Source: Mytilus trossulus
Taxonomy: Eukaryota; Mollusca; Bivalvia; Mytilida; Mytilidae
DNA length: 64,000 nucleotides
Reading direction: 5' to 3'
Assembly (NCBI RefSeq): GCF_036588685.1
Contig: NW_026963312.1
Location: 372,001-436,000, forward strand
The notes under the pieces are model-generated. The model worked only from the letters and a program-made list of their open reading frames with translations. It was not told where the DNA came from and did not search any database. Shown here one piece after another: positions 1-11,400 of the stretch. Within the stretch, counting starts at the first letter, position 1. The number at the start of each line of letters is the position of its first letter. A program made the translations under genes and the position numbers.

Positions 1-1595
1 TATCTTTTAGGTCAAAGTAATGTTTCTCCATTCTTTTATCAGAATTTTGTAAGAATTATAATTCATGAAAATTTTTATTGTGTTGTGGTCAGCGTCTTTA
101 AAAAAAAGTGCCTGTCATGCCCCATGCCTTTATTTCAGGAACATCCTTAATGGAACTTCCATTAAATTTAGACTTTAATTTTAAGCATCTCTTCTAATGA
201 TATTCTATGTAATTATTCATGTTCAGGAACATGAGGAAGTGCACATATACTTTTCATAACTACCAGTTGAGAAAATGTTTGTCATTTGGAAAATTTGGTG
301 TTATTGGCAGATCGTCAAAGTCTGTAAAATTTATTCACAACTTTTTGTATTATACATGCAAAAGGTAAAATAAATATTCAAAACACCACTTTAACAGAAA
401 ATTGAATCTACTTTCACTACAATGAAAGCAATTATTGTTTAAAGAAATTAAATTTGACATGTAAAATAAAAGATTTAAGTATTTTTGACATTGGGTCCAT
501 GATAAATATGTTAATCATCTATAAGCCTAATTTATTTTTCTATAGACCTTACATGCTTTTACTTTTTATATCACTGAAATTAGTGGGTTTGTTGGTGTAA
601 AACAACAAGTTCAGTTACCTCGGTTGTAACATGGCTGCCTGTATTTAAAAAATGGAGGAAACCAGAGTACTATCAGAGAACCATAGGCTTCAGCAGGAAA
701 ACTTGTAATCCTTGTCAATAAAGATCTGAGGCAAACACATCTTGCCACAAAAAGAGTTCAAACTCACAACCTCAGAGTTGATCACTGCAAATGAACTACT
801 TACACCACTTGACCACAGTTGACCTCTGGTGAAATTTGTGATGAATAATACTTCTAGTTTGCACTTTGTAAATACAGCTGTTTCACAAACCACGCCTCTT
901 TTGGGGAGATATATAAAATTCATATATAAATTGTTTTGTTTATGTACTGGTTCCCACATATGATCTCCATGTTCATCTCATAGAGACATAACTTGGGATT
1001 GTTACCAGTATAAATAAAAAAATATTGCGGCAGCCTTGAATTCTGAGGGAGACCAAAAGTTAAGGTAGGGGTAGTATATGTAGTACAGAACTTAAGTACA
1101 AGTTTAAACTCTTAGACGTTCGGGGCATATAAATGTTGAAAATATGCCGCACAGCCCTATATTTTGACCTTTGAAAAAAATAGTAGTGCATATGAGCTTT
1201 CAATGATTCTAGGATATAAATTTTTTCGAAACTTCATAGTAAAAGTGGTACAGTTTTAGCCGTAAAAGGAGTTCCTATGGGAATTTGCATTGTCTATACA
1301 GAAACGCAACCTCTAGAAGATTCGATAGGCATTTGCTTCAGGTTCATTGTGACTTTCACGCTATATTTTCTTTTTCAAAAAGCTCATTTTTAGTTGCATA
1401 TAGGTGCAGTAGATGCTATCTAGCTATATATACAGTGTGTTTTTGATATTTACATTGAATACAAGAAGTGAGTTATTGTTCGACATGTTGACGACAGACA
1501 GACCGACAACAGTATACCATAATACGTCCCGAAAACGGGCGTATAATGATAAATCGATTCATATTAATTACTCTTTGTATTTGAAGACATTTTAC

Positions 1596-4500
1596 CTCTT
1601 TGATGTAGTAAACTTTACAACCAAGAAATGTTCCCATTCTAACCACAGCTCTCACAGCAGAATTCATACCTGTAAAACAAATTATAGTTGATTATCTATA
1701 AGACTATATGTATGTGATATACATGCATACATTTATTCAACCTAATAGGACCTTATTAATTAGGGTGAATGAGAAATCTTAATTTTTCTTTTATCTAAAT
1801 ATACAAAAATGTACATATGACATATGTTGCAAAAGAAATTTATTATAAAAAAGTTATATATATGTTGCATAACTGCTAAACTTTCCTTTCATATTTATAT
1901 TTATTTCATATCACTAACAACACTAAAATCAGTCACTATCCTTCTTGTAGTTTACAGAAATTATGACCTTTAAAGTTTTACAGAGGCAGATGAATGTCCA
2001 TTAAAACATGTTAAATTTGGTTTTGGCATTAGAAAAATACATTAATGTGGAAAGTATTTGACAAAGATATCCAAACGGTAATTACAACCTTTAGAATCTA
2101 TTATTCATGTCAAAAAGTTTTTAAGGTTTGTTACTCATAATTGTGAGAGTAATTTCCATCACATATGCATAGAGTCTGAAAATTACAAGCCAACAAAAAA
2201 TAAATGTTTACATAAATGTTATATCAACATTCTGTTTGTGTGTATATATATATATATACATACTAAAAATAGAATAATTTATTTGATATTTCTATGTTAT
2301 CTATATATATCTATATATATATATATATCATTTCATTCTGGTATCACCTAAGTTGACCCAATATACAGTGTATCTAAATATTATTAATAATGATCATGAG
2401 AAGAATGCAATTAGTGCTACCTATAACAATTAGCATCAATATTAATTAACCTGTCAGATTATAGATAGAAATAAGGAGATATGGTATGAGTGCCAATGAG
2501 ACAACCCTCCATCCGAGTTACCAAGTTACAATGTGTAACAAGTAAAACAATTATTGTTCAATTAACTGCGTTCAACACTGAGACTTGACTCACACTGAAC
2601 AGCAAGCTACAATGTATAAAGGGCCCCAAAATGACTATTATTATTAAACAATTCAAACAGGATAACCAATAGTTAATCTATTAATGGATTAATAATTGCA
2701 TGTATTGTACTATATTTACAGAGAAGTTCAACAATAATATTCCATTCCATTCCTCAACACATATGAGTTATGACTAATATACTTAAGATCAATTCTATTT
2801 TTTTCTGGGATATTAAAATCCATAAAATATTTTTATCTAAATCAACATAATTTACATAAAATGCATTAGTTAGCATTGTTAGTGTTAGTCATGTATGTTT
2901 TGTAATATTAGTTCTGACATTTATATGTTTTGGAGTTAAGTACATGAAGTATGACCTCAATTTTCCCTGAAGTTAACTAATACGCAATTTTATTATGGGG
3001 CCAGCTGAGCCCTACCTCTGAATGCCAGATTTTCTCGCTGCTTTAAATTTCAGCGGTTTTGACATGTGGTAGTCTTTTTGACATATTTCCAATTTCAATT
3101 TTATATATCTTTAAAGTACAAAATATATCAGGCCATTCATTAGGCCACGTTTTTTTAATTTGTTGGTTTACGGATTTTCTCCATAAAAAAGTTGGGTCGG
3201 TCGGTCGGAAAAAAAGAAGAAAAAAAGATCTTTCAAGACAGAAAACTGATATGCAAAATAAAAATATATTTCACCTTTCTAATTTGTTTGTCATACAATT
3301 TTTTCATTTTTCTTAAATTTTAGTTTGATGAAATATAATTGCTCAGCTGTAAACATCGCATGACATTGTCTAATAATTTCCCCTAAAAAAAGGGGGGGGT
3401 ACACTGACAAAGACGAAATTAAATCGTCATTTCACAAACAAGAAAAACAGATTCACGTCAGTTATTTGACTTAGCTTTTAATCAAAACTTGGTGAAAACT
3501 GATAAAGAAAAAAAAAGTAAAAACGTCGTACGAAAATAAGTTTCAACACACGTGTCAAAAACGTAATAGACTCGTCCACTGGAAAAACGAGAATATCAGG
3601 TTAAATAATCTGTTGTCATGCATTCCCGTTTTTTTATCCAAATGGACGATATTTTTTTATTATCTTTAAAACAAGAAAATATCAAATGATTTGTTAAAAT
3701 TCAGTATTTTAACTTGATGTCTTGAACTACCACCTGTCCACATTTGGACAAATCTATTTATATGAGAACATGCATCTTGCGGACTGGTGACAAATAAGGG
3801 AAACGAACTTATTGTTTAATTGGTTTTAAACACAGGTTTCGTTCCGCAAAATTATTTGCGCAAACGACATTTCAAGGTCATTAATAATTGATTTGTCTAT
3901 TTTTAGAAACGTAAACTGAAAGTTTCATTTTTCACACCAGAAAGTGTCACAACTTCTGTTAGTGATTAATGCATTTCATTATATGAAAAAGGATATTTAA
4001 TTATTTTTCATAGATTTTTTCCTCAAAATTTGATCGTTTGAAAATTTATTTTCAGAAATGAAAAAAAAAGTTCTAGGGTCAGGGGGTCTAAACTAGGGTC
4101 GGTCTGGTAACTGGAACCACACACATATTTTTATTTGGACTTAGGAGTTGGTACCCGGTTCTTTTACCCTCCTATGCTACTGATAAGTACCGCCTGAATT
4201 CAGGAATTTTTTATATAAGACTTTCATTGACTATATTGAAAAGTACCACCTACAAGTAGGAATGTACCAGTTAACATGAAAGATAATGAAACCCCTAATA
4301 TATCTAGATGATGCTACAGGTTAAATCCTTTCGAATGTATTCAGAGTAATTTGATATTTAATAAAACAAATTTGTGTCTGTTTGTTATGACACATGTGAT
4401 GAACCTTGAGAAGAAGAAAAAAGTGGTTCCAAAATGCATGTGCCTCAATTTTTAGTGCATGGGCTAATCAACATTTTATTCTAAATGGCTTGGACAAGCT

Positions 4501-7500
4501 GATATTTTCATGCATGCATTAATATTAGTAGAGTAAACAAAAAGATACATGTACCTTTTATTTTAATGGCATACAAGATTGGAATATGTTGCCAAATAAT
4601 GTTTAAAAAATAAAGAAAATAAAGGATTTCAAAATTAGCGTCAAAGAGTACTTGACCAAAATTTATAGTGCGGCTTCATCAGACTCATTTTTATATTATT
4701 AAACTTATTTTTTATTTAAATTATCATTATATAAAATTTTATATGAAGTTTTTATGTCATATTAATTTGTGTGTTATTTTTTTTGTATGTCGAAACTATA
4801 AGCCGTTTACATGAAGGGACTCCATTGGGAACAAGCTTTAGAGCTTTCATGGGTTATCCCTGATAAAATATCAGCAAACTTTTTCCATGCACTTTTAAAA
4901 GGATACTACACTCATAAAATTTGTAAGGATTCCGCGGAACCCAGAGTCTCGCCTACTATTGCTGTAAATCACAGGCTCAACAAAAATGAGGAAAAAAATC
5001 AATAAAAATATTCCTCTTGATACTATCTTTTGATTGTAAGAAGCTTCGAATTCTGTCCAAGTTTGGTAAAAATCTAGGATAGTTAATGAATCTAATAAAT
5101 GTTTTGAAAACTTCAACTGCAGACTGTATGCAATGTTAACTGGAAGAAAATCTAAGTCCAAATTTATTTCTGCATACTATCTTATGATCATAAATAAGCT
5201 ACTGTCCAAGTTTGGTACAAACCCAGGATAGTTTAAGAAAGTAAACTTTAACCACAGAGTGAATGTAATGTTTCCCCGCAGAAAAACTAAGTCCATTTAA
5301 AAGTAAATACGGAAAAAATGGATTTATTTTTTCACAAAATTTACTTCTAAATACTATCTTATGATCATAAGCAAGCTTCTGTCCAAGTTTTGTACAAACC
5401 CAGGATAGTTTAAGAAAGTTATTAAAATTCTAAAAACTTTAACCACAGAGTGAATGTAATGTTTCCCCGCAGAAAAAACTAAGTCCATTTATAAGTAAAA
5501 TACGGAAAAAATAGAATTTTATTTTTACAAAAATTTACTACTGGATACTATCTTATGATCATAAACAAGCTTCTGTCCAAGTTTGGTACAAACCAAGGAT
5601 AGTTTAAGAAAGTTATTAAAATTCTAAAAACTTTAACCACAGAGTGAATGTAATGTTTCCCTGCAGAAAAAACTAAGTCCATTTATAAGTAAAATACGGA
5701 AAAATGGAATTTTATTTTTTCAAAATTTACTTCTGGATACTATCTTATGATCATAAACAAGCTTCTGTCCAAGTTTGGTAGAAATCCAGTATAGTTTAAG
5801 AAAGTTATTAAAATTTCAAAAACTTTAACCACAGAGTGAATATTTGTGGACGCCGCCGCCGACGACAGAAAGTAGGATCGCTTAGTCTCCCTTTTTCGAC
5901 TAAAGTCGAGGGCTCGACAAAAATGACATTAAATTTTACAAAGTATCAGGGGTGTGGAAATATTTGTTGTGAGCACTTGTCCCCGGGCAAGTGAAACCTA
6001 ACATTTTACTTGTCCGGAAAAATATTTACTTGCCCTGATGATCTCAATAAATATTGAAGTATTTCTTGTTAGCTAATATATGATTCTTACTCTGCACTGT
6101 TGTGCATCATCCATTTGTTTATATGTGTAAAAAAAATAGGAAAGTAGGAAATGGGTTAACATCAATGGGACAGAAACCTAACAGCAAACCAACCAATGAA
6201 ATGACATGTAAGCAGTTTTGATAAAAATTGTAGCCAGTAGGTACATATACTAAATTTGAGGAGAGTGACTGATAATTTGAAGAAATGTAAACTATAAATA
6301 ATAGATAAAACTATTGATTTTGTGGTGTTTCTCTCAACTGACACACTTGTTTTTTTCTTGATTATTCATTATTGTCTTGATGGGCAATTAAAGCGTCCCT
6401 TCTTTTTACCACTTTGACAACAAATAATGTTGACCTTTCATCTATTATAAATAAGACAAAAACTTAATTTATTTTCCGAATTTCCATAGATAGCCAGGGG
6501 CAATCTGATATCCACGATGTCTGAAATTCTCGCTTCCGTTTTTATTATTTAAATACTCTGTGTCCTGCATTTAAGGTTTTCTACTCGACTCATGACTCTT
6601 TTTGTCTTGCTTGCCCAGCTTTTTATTTAGTATTTATCAATCTGAATCTCAATACAAAATTAAAAGAAATGACACTTCCGGCAAATGACGGATAAAACCT
6701 AATCGACGATCCCGGGTCAATGGACAAAGCCAATGCAATGTTACGCGACTGGGGTTCGCATACTTATTTTTATTTATTTTGGTAATCGATCTATTTCCGG
6801 TATCATGTAATATTTATCGTCATGAACATTGATGTTTTTACTTGCTGAACATTGGTTTCTCTTACATAAATTAAACATCTCTATACGTTTTGAAATTAAT
6901 TTTATGTTTTTGTTGGATTTGAACTTTGTCTTGTGTATTTTTTTACTTGTCCACGGGCAACCAAGACAAAAATAATTACTTGTCCGGTTGTTCAAATGTA
7001 CGAGTCGGGCGAGTCGGGCATAGCATTTCCACACCCCTGAGTATGTGTTAGTATTGTCTTAATGTATCGTATATATTGTGTATTGTAATAATTCATATGC
7101 TTAATATTTTATTGAATAAAATATTATTATAATTATTATTGAAGGTATCACACAGAGAAAACAAAATTTAAAATAGCCTTTCAAAACATCATAATGATAG
7201 ACATGATAGATGTACATGTAATTATTTGAATGAGTTAGTAGCAAGAGACATAAAGTCATTACATATATTTTTATTTTTTTTTAAATAATGGATGATACAT
7301 GTACAAGAACAACTAAATTTAAGGTCAGTGTGGGATTCCATGCTGTAGAATTATTTTTTATATAGTTTTCCAGATACTGTGTATCGATCAATGTTGGAAT
7401 TTGCGCTATTCAGCTCACCTGGAAAACTAATTTAGATATCAGTGTCTGAAAACTATGATAAATAATCCAATAACCAACTTCGACAAAGCAAGGCCCCCAT

Positions 7501-8033
7501 AGTACCCTTTCCAGTTTATACTCCGGTATGAACACCAGAGCCAGAGATGTGTGTGGGACGATGAATATCACACTTCTAGTTCTAATGTACTGAAATTTCC
7601 AGCACCCTGAGTCAGAATCAAATGAAGGACGCTAGCACTGTAGCCTGCCATCTGTCTTAAAAACCAAACAACCAACCCACACAAAGAAGTGCTCCTAATA
7701 TAGGAGGAACCAGTTACCTACATCTTTACTTTAAAACAGTAAACTAGCATTAATTTAAATATAAATAGACAAATTTTGTTCTTTAAATTCTTTTGCAAAG
7801 TAGATCTTCTATATCAAATGACATGCTTGCAAATGTCATGAATGTCACTGAATAGTGTAATAACTAAACGTGCACATTTGCGACTTATTTTTACCCTGTG
7901 AATCGCCCCCGCTCGTAAAAACTCCGAGGGATTTGCCAGTTGCAGATCCAGCATCAAGTTCCTGTCCTTCTCTTCCAGTTTGGATCCAAATACTGTCTTT
8001 CCTTAAAAGATGCTCTCTGCTATGGTCTACCAT
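1596..8033 (-). CDS. PFK: ATP-dependent 6-phosphofructokinase, first two coding exons (5' part; gene continues off left edge)
   Basis: Phosphofructokinase phosphorylates fructose-6-phosphate with ATP in cytosolic glycolysis. Exon 1 is 8033..7895 (46 codons plus one base) and exon 2 is 1669..1596 (74 nt). Exon 1 ends in G before GTAAAA; exon 2 follows an AG, and its GT completes a Gly codon. The join reads TSGGDSQGMN (residues 40-49), the glycine-rich nucleotide-binding signature near the PFK N terminus, followed by a typical AVRAVVRMG helix and a stretch ending YYIKE before a GT donor. The start is the ATG at 8033; an in-frame ATG also lies upstream at 8087. The intron is about 6.2 kb and full of repeats. 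I see no third exon in 1-1595, so the rest must lie beyond the window. The gene is head-to-head with RPL19. Identification rests on motif recognition and on exact splice-phase agreement. Confidence 0.88.
2238..2328. repeat. AT-dinucleotide microsatellites
   Basis: (TA)n tracts at 2245-2258 and about 2300-2328 in the PFK intron. A further (AT)n run lies at 14685-14700. Confidence 0.85.
2460..2695 (+). repeat. Abundant interspersed repeat, GGTATGAGTGCCAATGAGAC family (copy 1)
   Basis: The family runs from an AGATGTGGTATGAGTGCC-type block through CTCCATCC, a TTCAACA..TGGCTCACAC-type block and GGGCCCCAAAA to an AACCATTCAAAC end. About ten full or partial copies lie in this window on both strands. 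It has no long frame. It resembles a widespread non-autonomous bivalve repeat; the class was not determined. Confidence 0.75.
3140..3260 (+). repeat. Dispersed repeat beginning AGGCCACnTTTTTT (copy 1)
   Basis: The start AGGCCACG-T-run-TTGGTTTACGGAT recurs at 12143-12400 and, inverted, at about 13,700-13,848. The family has a T-run, TTGGTTTACGGAT and a poly-purine body. It is non-coding here. Boundaries are approximate. Confidence 0.55.
4905..5930. mobile_element. Tandem-repeat-bearing element with palindromic start (pearl/Helentron-like), copy 1
   Basis: It opens with the palindrome-containing GATTCCGCGGAACCC, then contains about four diverged units of about 180-195 bp (TACTATCTTATGATCATAA blocks at 5175, 5352, 5546 and 5738). 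It ends with GACGCCGCCGCC, a TCGACTAAAGTCGA hairpin and GGCTCGACAAAA. Same ends and internal units recur at 41748. Conserved ends around a variable core of tandem units resemble the pearl-type non-autonomous elements of bivalves. It lies in the PFK intron. Confidence 0.7.
5947..7039. mobile_element. Non-autonomous DNA transposon with CAGGGGTGTGG ends and 5-bp target duplication
   Basis: Terminal inverted repeats CAGGGGTGTGGAAAT and ATTTnCCACACCCCTG-type are flanked on both sides by AGTAT (5942-5946 and 7040-7044). Subterminal ACTTGTCC..GGGCAAG motifs occur inverted at both ends. About 1.1 kb, no transposase. CAGGGG ends are common in hAT elements, some of which make 5-bp duplications. Confidence 0.78.
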
Positions 8034-8422
8034 GATGAAGCTAGTGTGAAGGTGAGATTCTGTGTTGGGATACTGAATCGGCTGCAACCTTCAGCCGATA
8101 TGACCTTCACCTGTTCACCGTTGGATAACTTCCGTCTGCTAAAACGAAAGAAGACGACGGACAATTTGAACCGGAAATAGAAAATCACCGGAAACAGACC
8201 GAATTACAAACCCAAATTGCCAAAATTTTACCATAGTCATTTTCACTTTCGAATTTAATAAAATAGATAATTTCTTTAAAATCATGATAGTTTTTTTAGG
8301 TGTCTTACACATATATGATAGTTAAATTTGGATTAATAAGTTTAGAACTATTTTTTTTCGTCCCTACTTTTAACCGAATTCCTCCGCTCGTTCTCTTTCT
8401 CAACAACGTGCAATCTGCAGCC
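8034..8422. promoter_or_regulatory. Bidirectional PFK / RPL19 intergenic promoter region
   Basis: The 389 bp between the two divergent ATGs must contain both promoters. ETS-like GGAA cores are visible at 8128-8135 (ACTTCCGT), 8171-8177 and 8188-8194 (both CCGGAAA). No clear TATA box is seen. A pyrimidine-rich stretch at 8393-8401 (CTCTTTCTC) sits 22 nt before the RPL19 ATG and looks like the 5'-TOP transcript start typical of ribosomal protein genes. Regulatory roles are inferred. Confidence 0.6.
8393..8401 (+). promoter_or_regulatory. 5'-TOP-like transcription start of RPL19
   Basis: The pyrimidine run CTCTTTCTC begins 30 nt before the RPL19 ATG. Ribosomal protein mRNAs start with C followed by pyrimidines (5'-TOP), which puts them under mTOR/LARP1 translational control. 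The position fits; the exact start base is inferred. Confidence 0.5.
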
Positions 8423-11400
8423 ATGAGGTAAAAGAGAAAACACGATTTCTCTCAAATTTCCCTGTGATATAAGCAAAATATTACCTATTTATTATGATAC
8501 TATTATCCTTAATTGATTTGTTTTATAAATATGTCTCACAAGTTACTTAAATAATATTTTAATGCTTGGTTTTGTTATTTTCAAAGCCGTACTCGACGCA
8601 CATGTTCCCCCTCTTTTACATAATATCGTTGGCATTTAGTTATTACTGAATTAAGCAGTATCTTAACTTAATGCATATTATTGAAGTATCCTATGTTATA
8701 TATCGAGAAGTCGGGAATACTTGTACATGTAACATTTTTGTGCAGACGAGTCCTCAAAGTTTTGTAACACATTTTCCTATTGAATCATACGTTTAAATCT
8801 ACCCATCTGTATTTTTCTGTTAAATTAAATGCCTACAAAATTCACTTCAAGATGCAATGTGGTAAAGTCCAAGGCCTATTTTTGTGCAACATGTTTTGCC
8901 TTTTTTATACGACCGCATTTTATTTCATGTGCAGCCATGACAAAGATTCGTTATTCACTGAGTTTCGTGAAGAGACAATTTTATGGCAGTGTCTGCGCGT
9001 ACCCGCATGCGGGTACGAATAGTCAAATTGCCGTTCTAGGCTGCGCGTACCCACATCCGGTTTTCTAATAAAATGCCATCAAATCGGGAATGAAACGTGA
9101 AATATATCGATATATTATGATAATATATTTAATTTATCGATATTATGGGGATTTCGTGTAGAACGAGTGAAGAATATGAAAAAATAATATTTTCAAATTG
9201 TAATTATTAAATAATGATACATAATAAACATTTCAAAATTAAATGCACAATGATGGAAAATGAAACTGTACAGTCCCTGAAAAGAAAAAAGTAAAAGAAA
9301 ACTACTAAAATTAAAGCTTGAGTTTATAAAATTAAAGAAGCAATTAAGTAATGATATCAATTTAAATCAATTATAAAAGATTCATGTAACTAATTAAGAT
9401 TTGGAACAAATTCTACATATCAAATATGATTGTTTTGGCACAGATTTCAACCCGGCTGCACATTTCAAATGTTGCCAGCCTACGTTCACGTTTCATTATT
9501 CATTATCACTTGCTTCTTTAAACTTTATTTTTTATAAACTCAAGCTCTAATTTTATTGAGTAGTTTTATATATTTTAAAATTTTAGTTTCTGTTTTACAT
9601 TTTACTAAAAGATCATTTTAAAATACCATATGGGTATATTTTTAATTTATAAAAAAAATATTCTTTAAATTTGCATTAAAATTTTGTAATAGTATTAATT
9701 TCTTTCATGTTTTTCTTTTACAGGGACTTTACATTTTCATTTTCCATCATTGTGCATTTAACTTTGCAATGTTTATTATGTATCATTATTTAAAAAATAC
9801 AATTTGAAAATATTATTTTTCATGCTCTTCACTCGTTCTACACGATATCCCCATATTATCGATAATTTCCGTAGATATTTCACGTTTTATACCCGATCCG
9901 ATGGCATTTTATTAGAAAACCAGATGTGGGTACGCGCAGCCTAGAACGGCAATTTGACTATTGACACTGCCCAATTTTATTTTGCATAAGTTCTGTTCAG
10001 ATACCACCCCCCCCCCCCCCCCCCTTTTTACAGCCTTAGTTTGTTTACATTTTTTTAAAACAAATTGGGCATGATCAACAATTTGATAGAGCAAGTCTCT
10101 CAAATGAGTAACATTTTTCTGGTGTTAAAAAAAACTTTCTGAAACATGCTGAACATAATCCAATGGAAAAAAGTAATACTTCTGAATAGTAAATTGATAA
10201 AAAACCTTGAAAAATTATTAATTTTCATGGGAACAAATTTTTTCAAACTTTCGACTCGATCTTTCAAAAAAAAAAAGAGCAGAGCTTGAATTTTATTGAA
10301 AAATTTTACCATCAATCTATAGTGCAGTGGAAACCTTTTTCAAGGCCACTATTCAGTTGCTTGTGGTCAATTTGAGTGTATTTTTTAGATTATCAATCCT
10401 TTTGCTTTCAAGCTCTTCTAAAAAATATTTAATGAATGGCTATTATCTATTTTGAATTTATTGAACCATAAAACTAATTTTTGACTCTTCACATTGAATA
10501 ATCCTTTGCGGATTATGTAAAATGTGAAGAGTCAAAAATTAGTTTTATGGTTCAATAAAGTCAAAATAAATTATTGCCATTCATTATAAATAAATTTCTA
10601 TTAAAATAAGGCTCAAAGAACTTTTTATATTATTTATATTAACAATAACAACGTACACACATGTTGGCGTAAGAATACACATCGTCAGAGTGGGCGTGTC
10701 ACCATCAAAATTGACATCATTGAAAATAAAACTAATAATTTGAACCAATTAGAAGACAATAAAAACACCAAATTTATTTATTTTGAATTAAAAAGTAATC
10801 AGATTTTTTGTGGAAAATATTTTTTTGAGCCAGGTGGGGGAGGGGAAACAAACATATTTTAAATAATTGGCCCTGTCTTCCCTCACTGGCATTCAAACTC
10901 ATGTTATTGAGGATATCAAGCACAGGCACTTGTTTCTGTCAATATGGGGTTTACTATCCATACCAGTACAAAAAAAACACAAGGTAGCTAACGGGAATTT
11001 TCAATGTGATCGCTTCAACCAATATTTTATTACTTTCCCTTGCCCCTTTCACGAATAAAAGTACATCAGTCTTTCGGTAATTGAGTTATCTTTACAATGA
11101 AACAACTCTAACGTACCTTGAGAATACCCCTCAAACAGTATAACCCACTTGAGATGAGAATTATTGACCTTTTTCCAGACCATTGAATTTGGAAGGACTA
11201 AACTTCCGGTTTACTTAGGAAGTTAATAAAACTGTGCAATCCCATTGGTCACATTTTTCTGGTTTCTGGTAACTAGTATAAATAAACAGGTAACCAGATG
11301 AAATCGACCAATCAGATTGCTGTTTTATATTAACTTCCTAAGTAAACCGGAAGTTTAGTACTTCCAAATTCAATGGTCTGGAAAAAGGTCAATAATTCTC

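Larger units (their letters stand above)
1670..7894 (-). other. PFK intron 1
   Basis: A single intron of 6,225 bp with GT/AG ends, filled with dispersed repeats and two mobile elements (4905-5930 and 5947-7039). I see no further exon or RNA gene in it. Confidence 0.8.
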
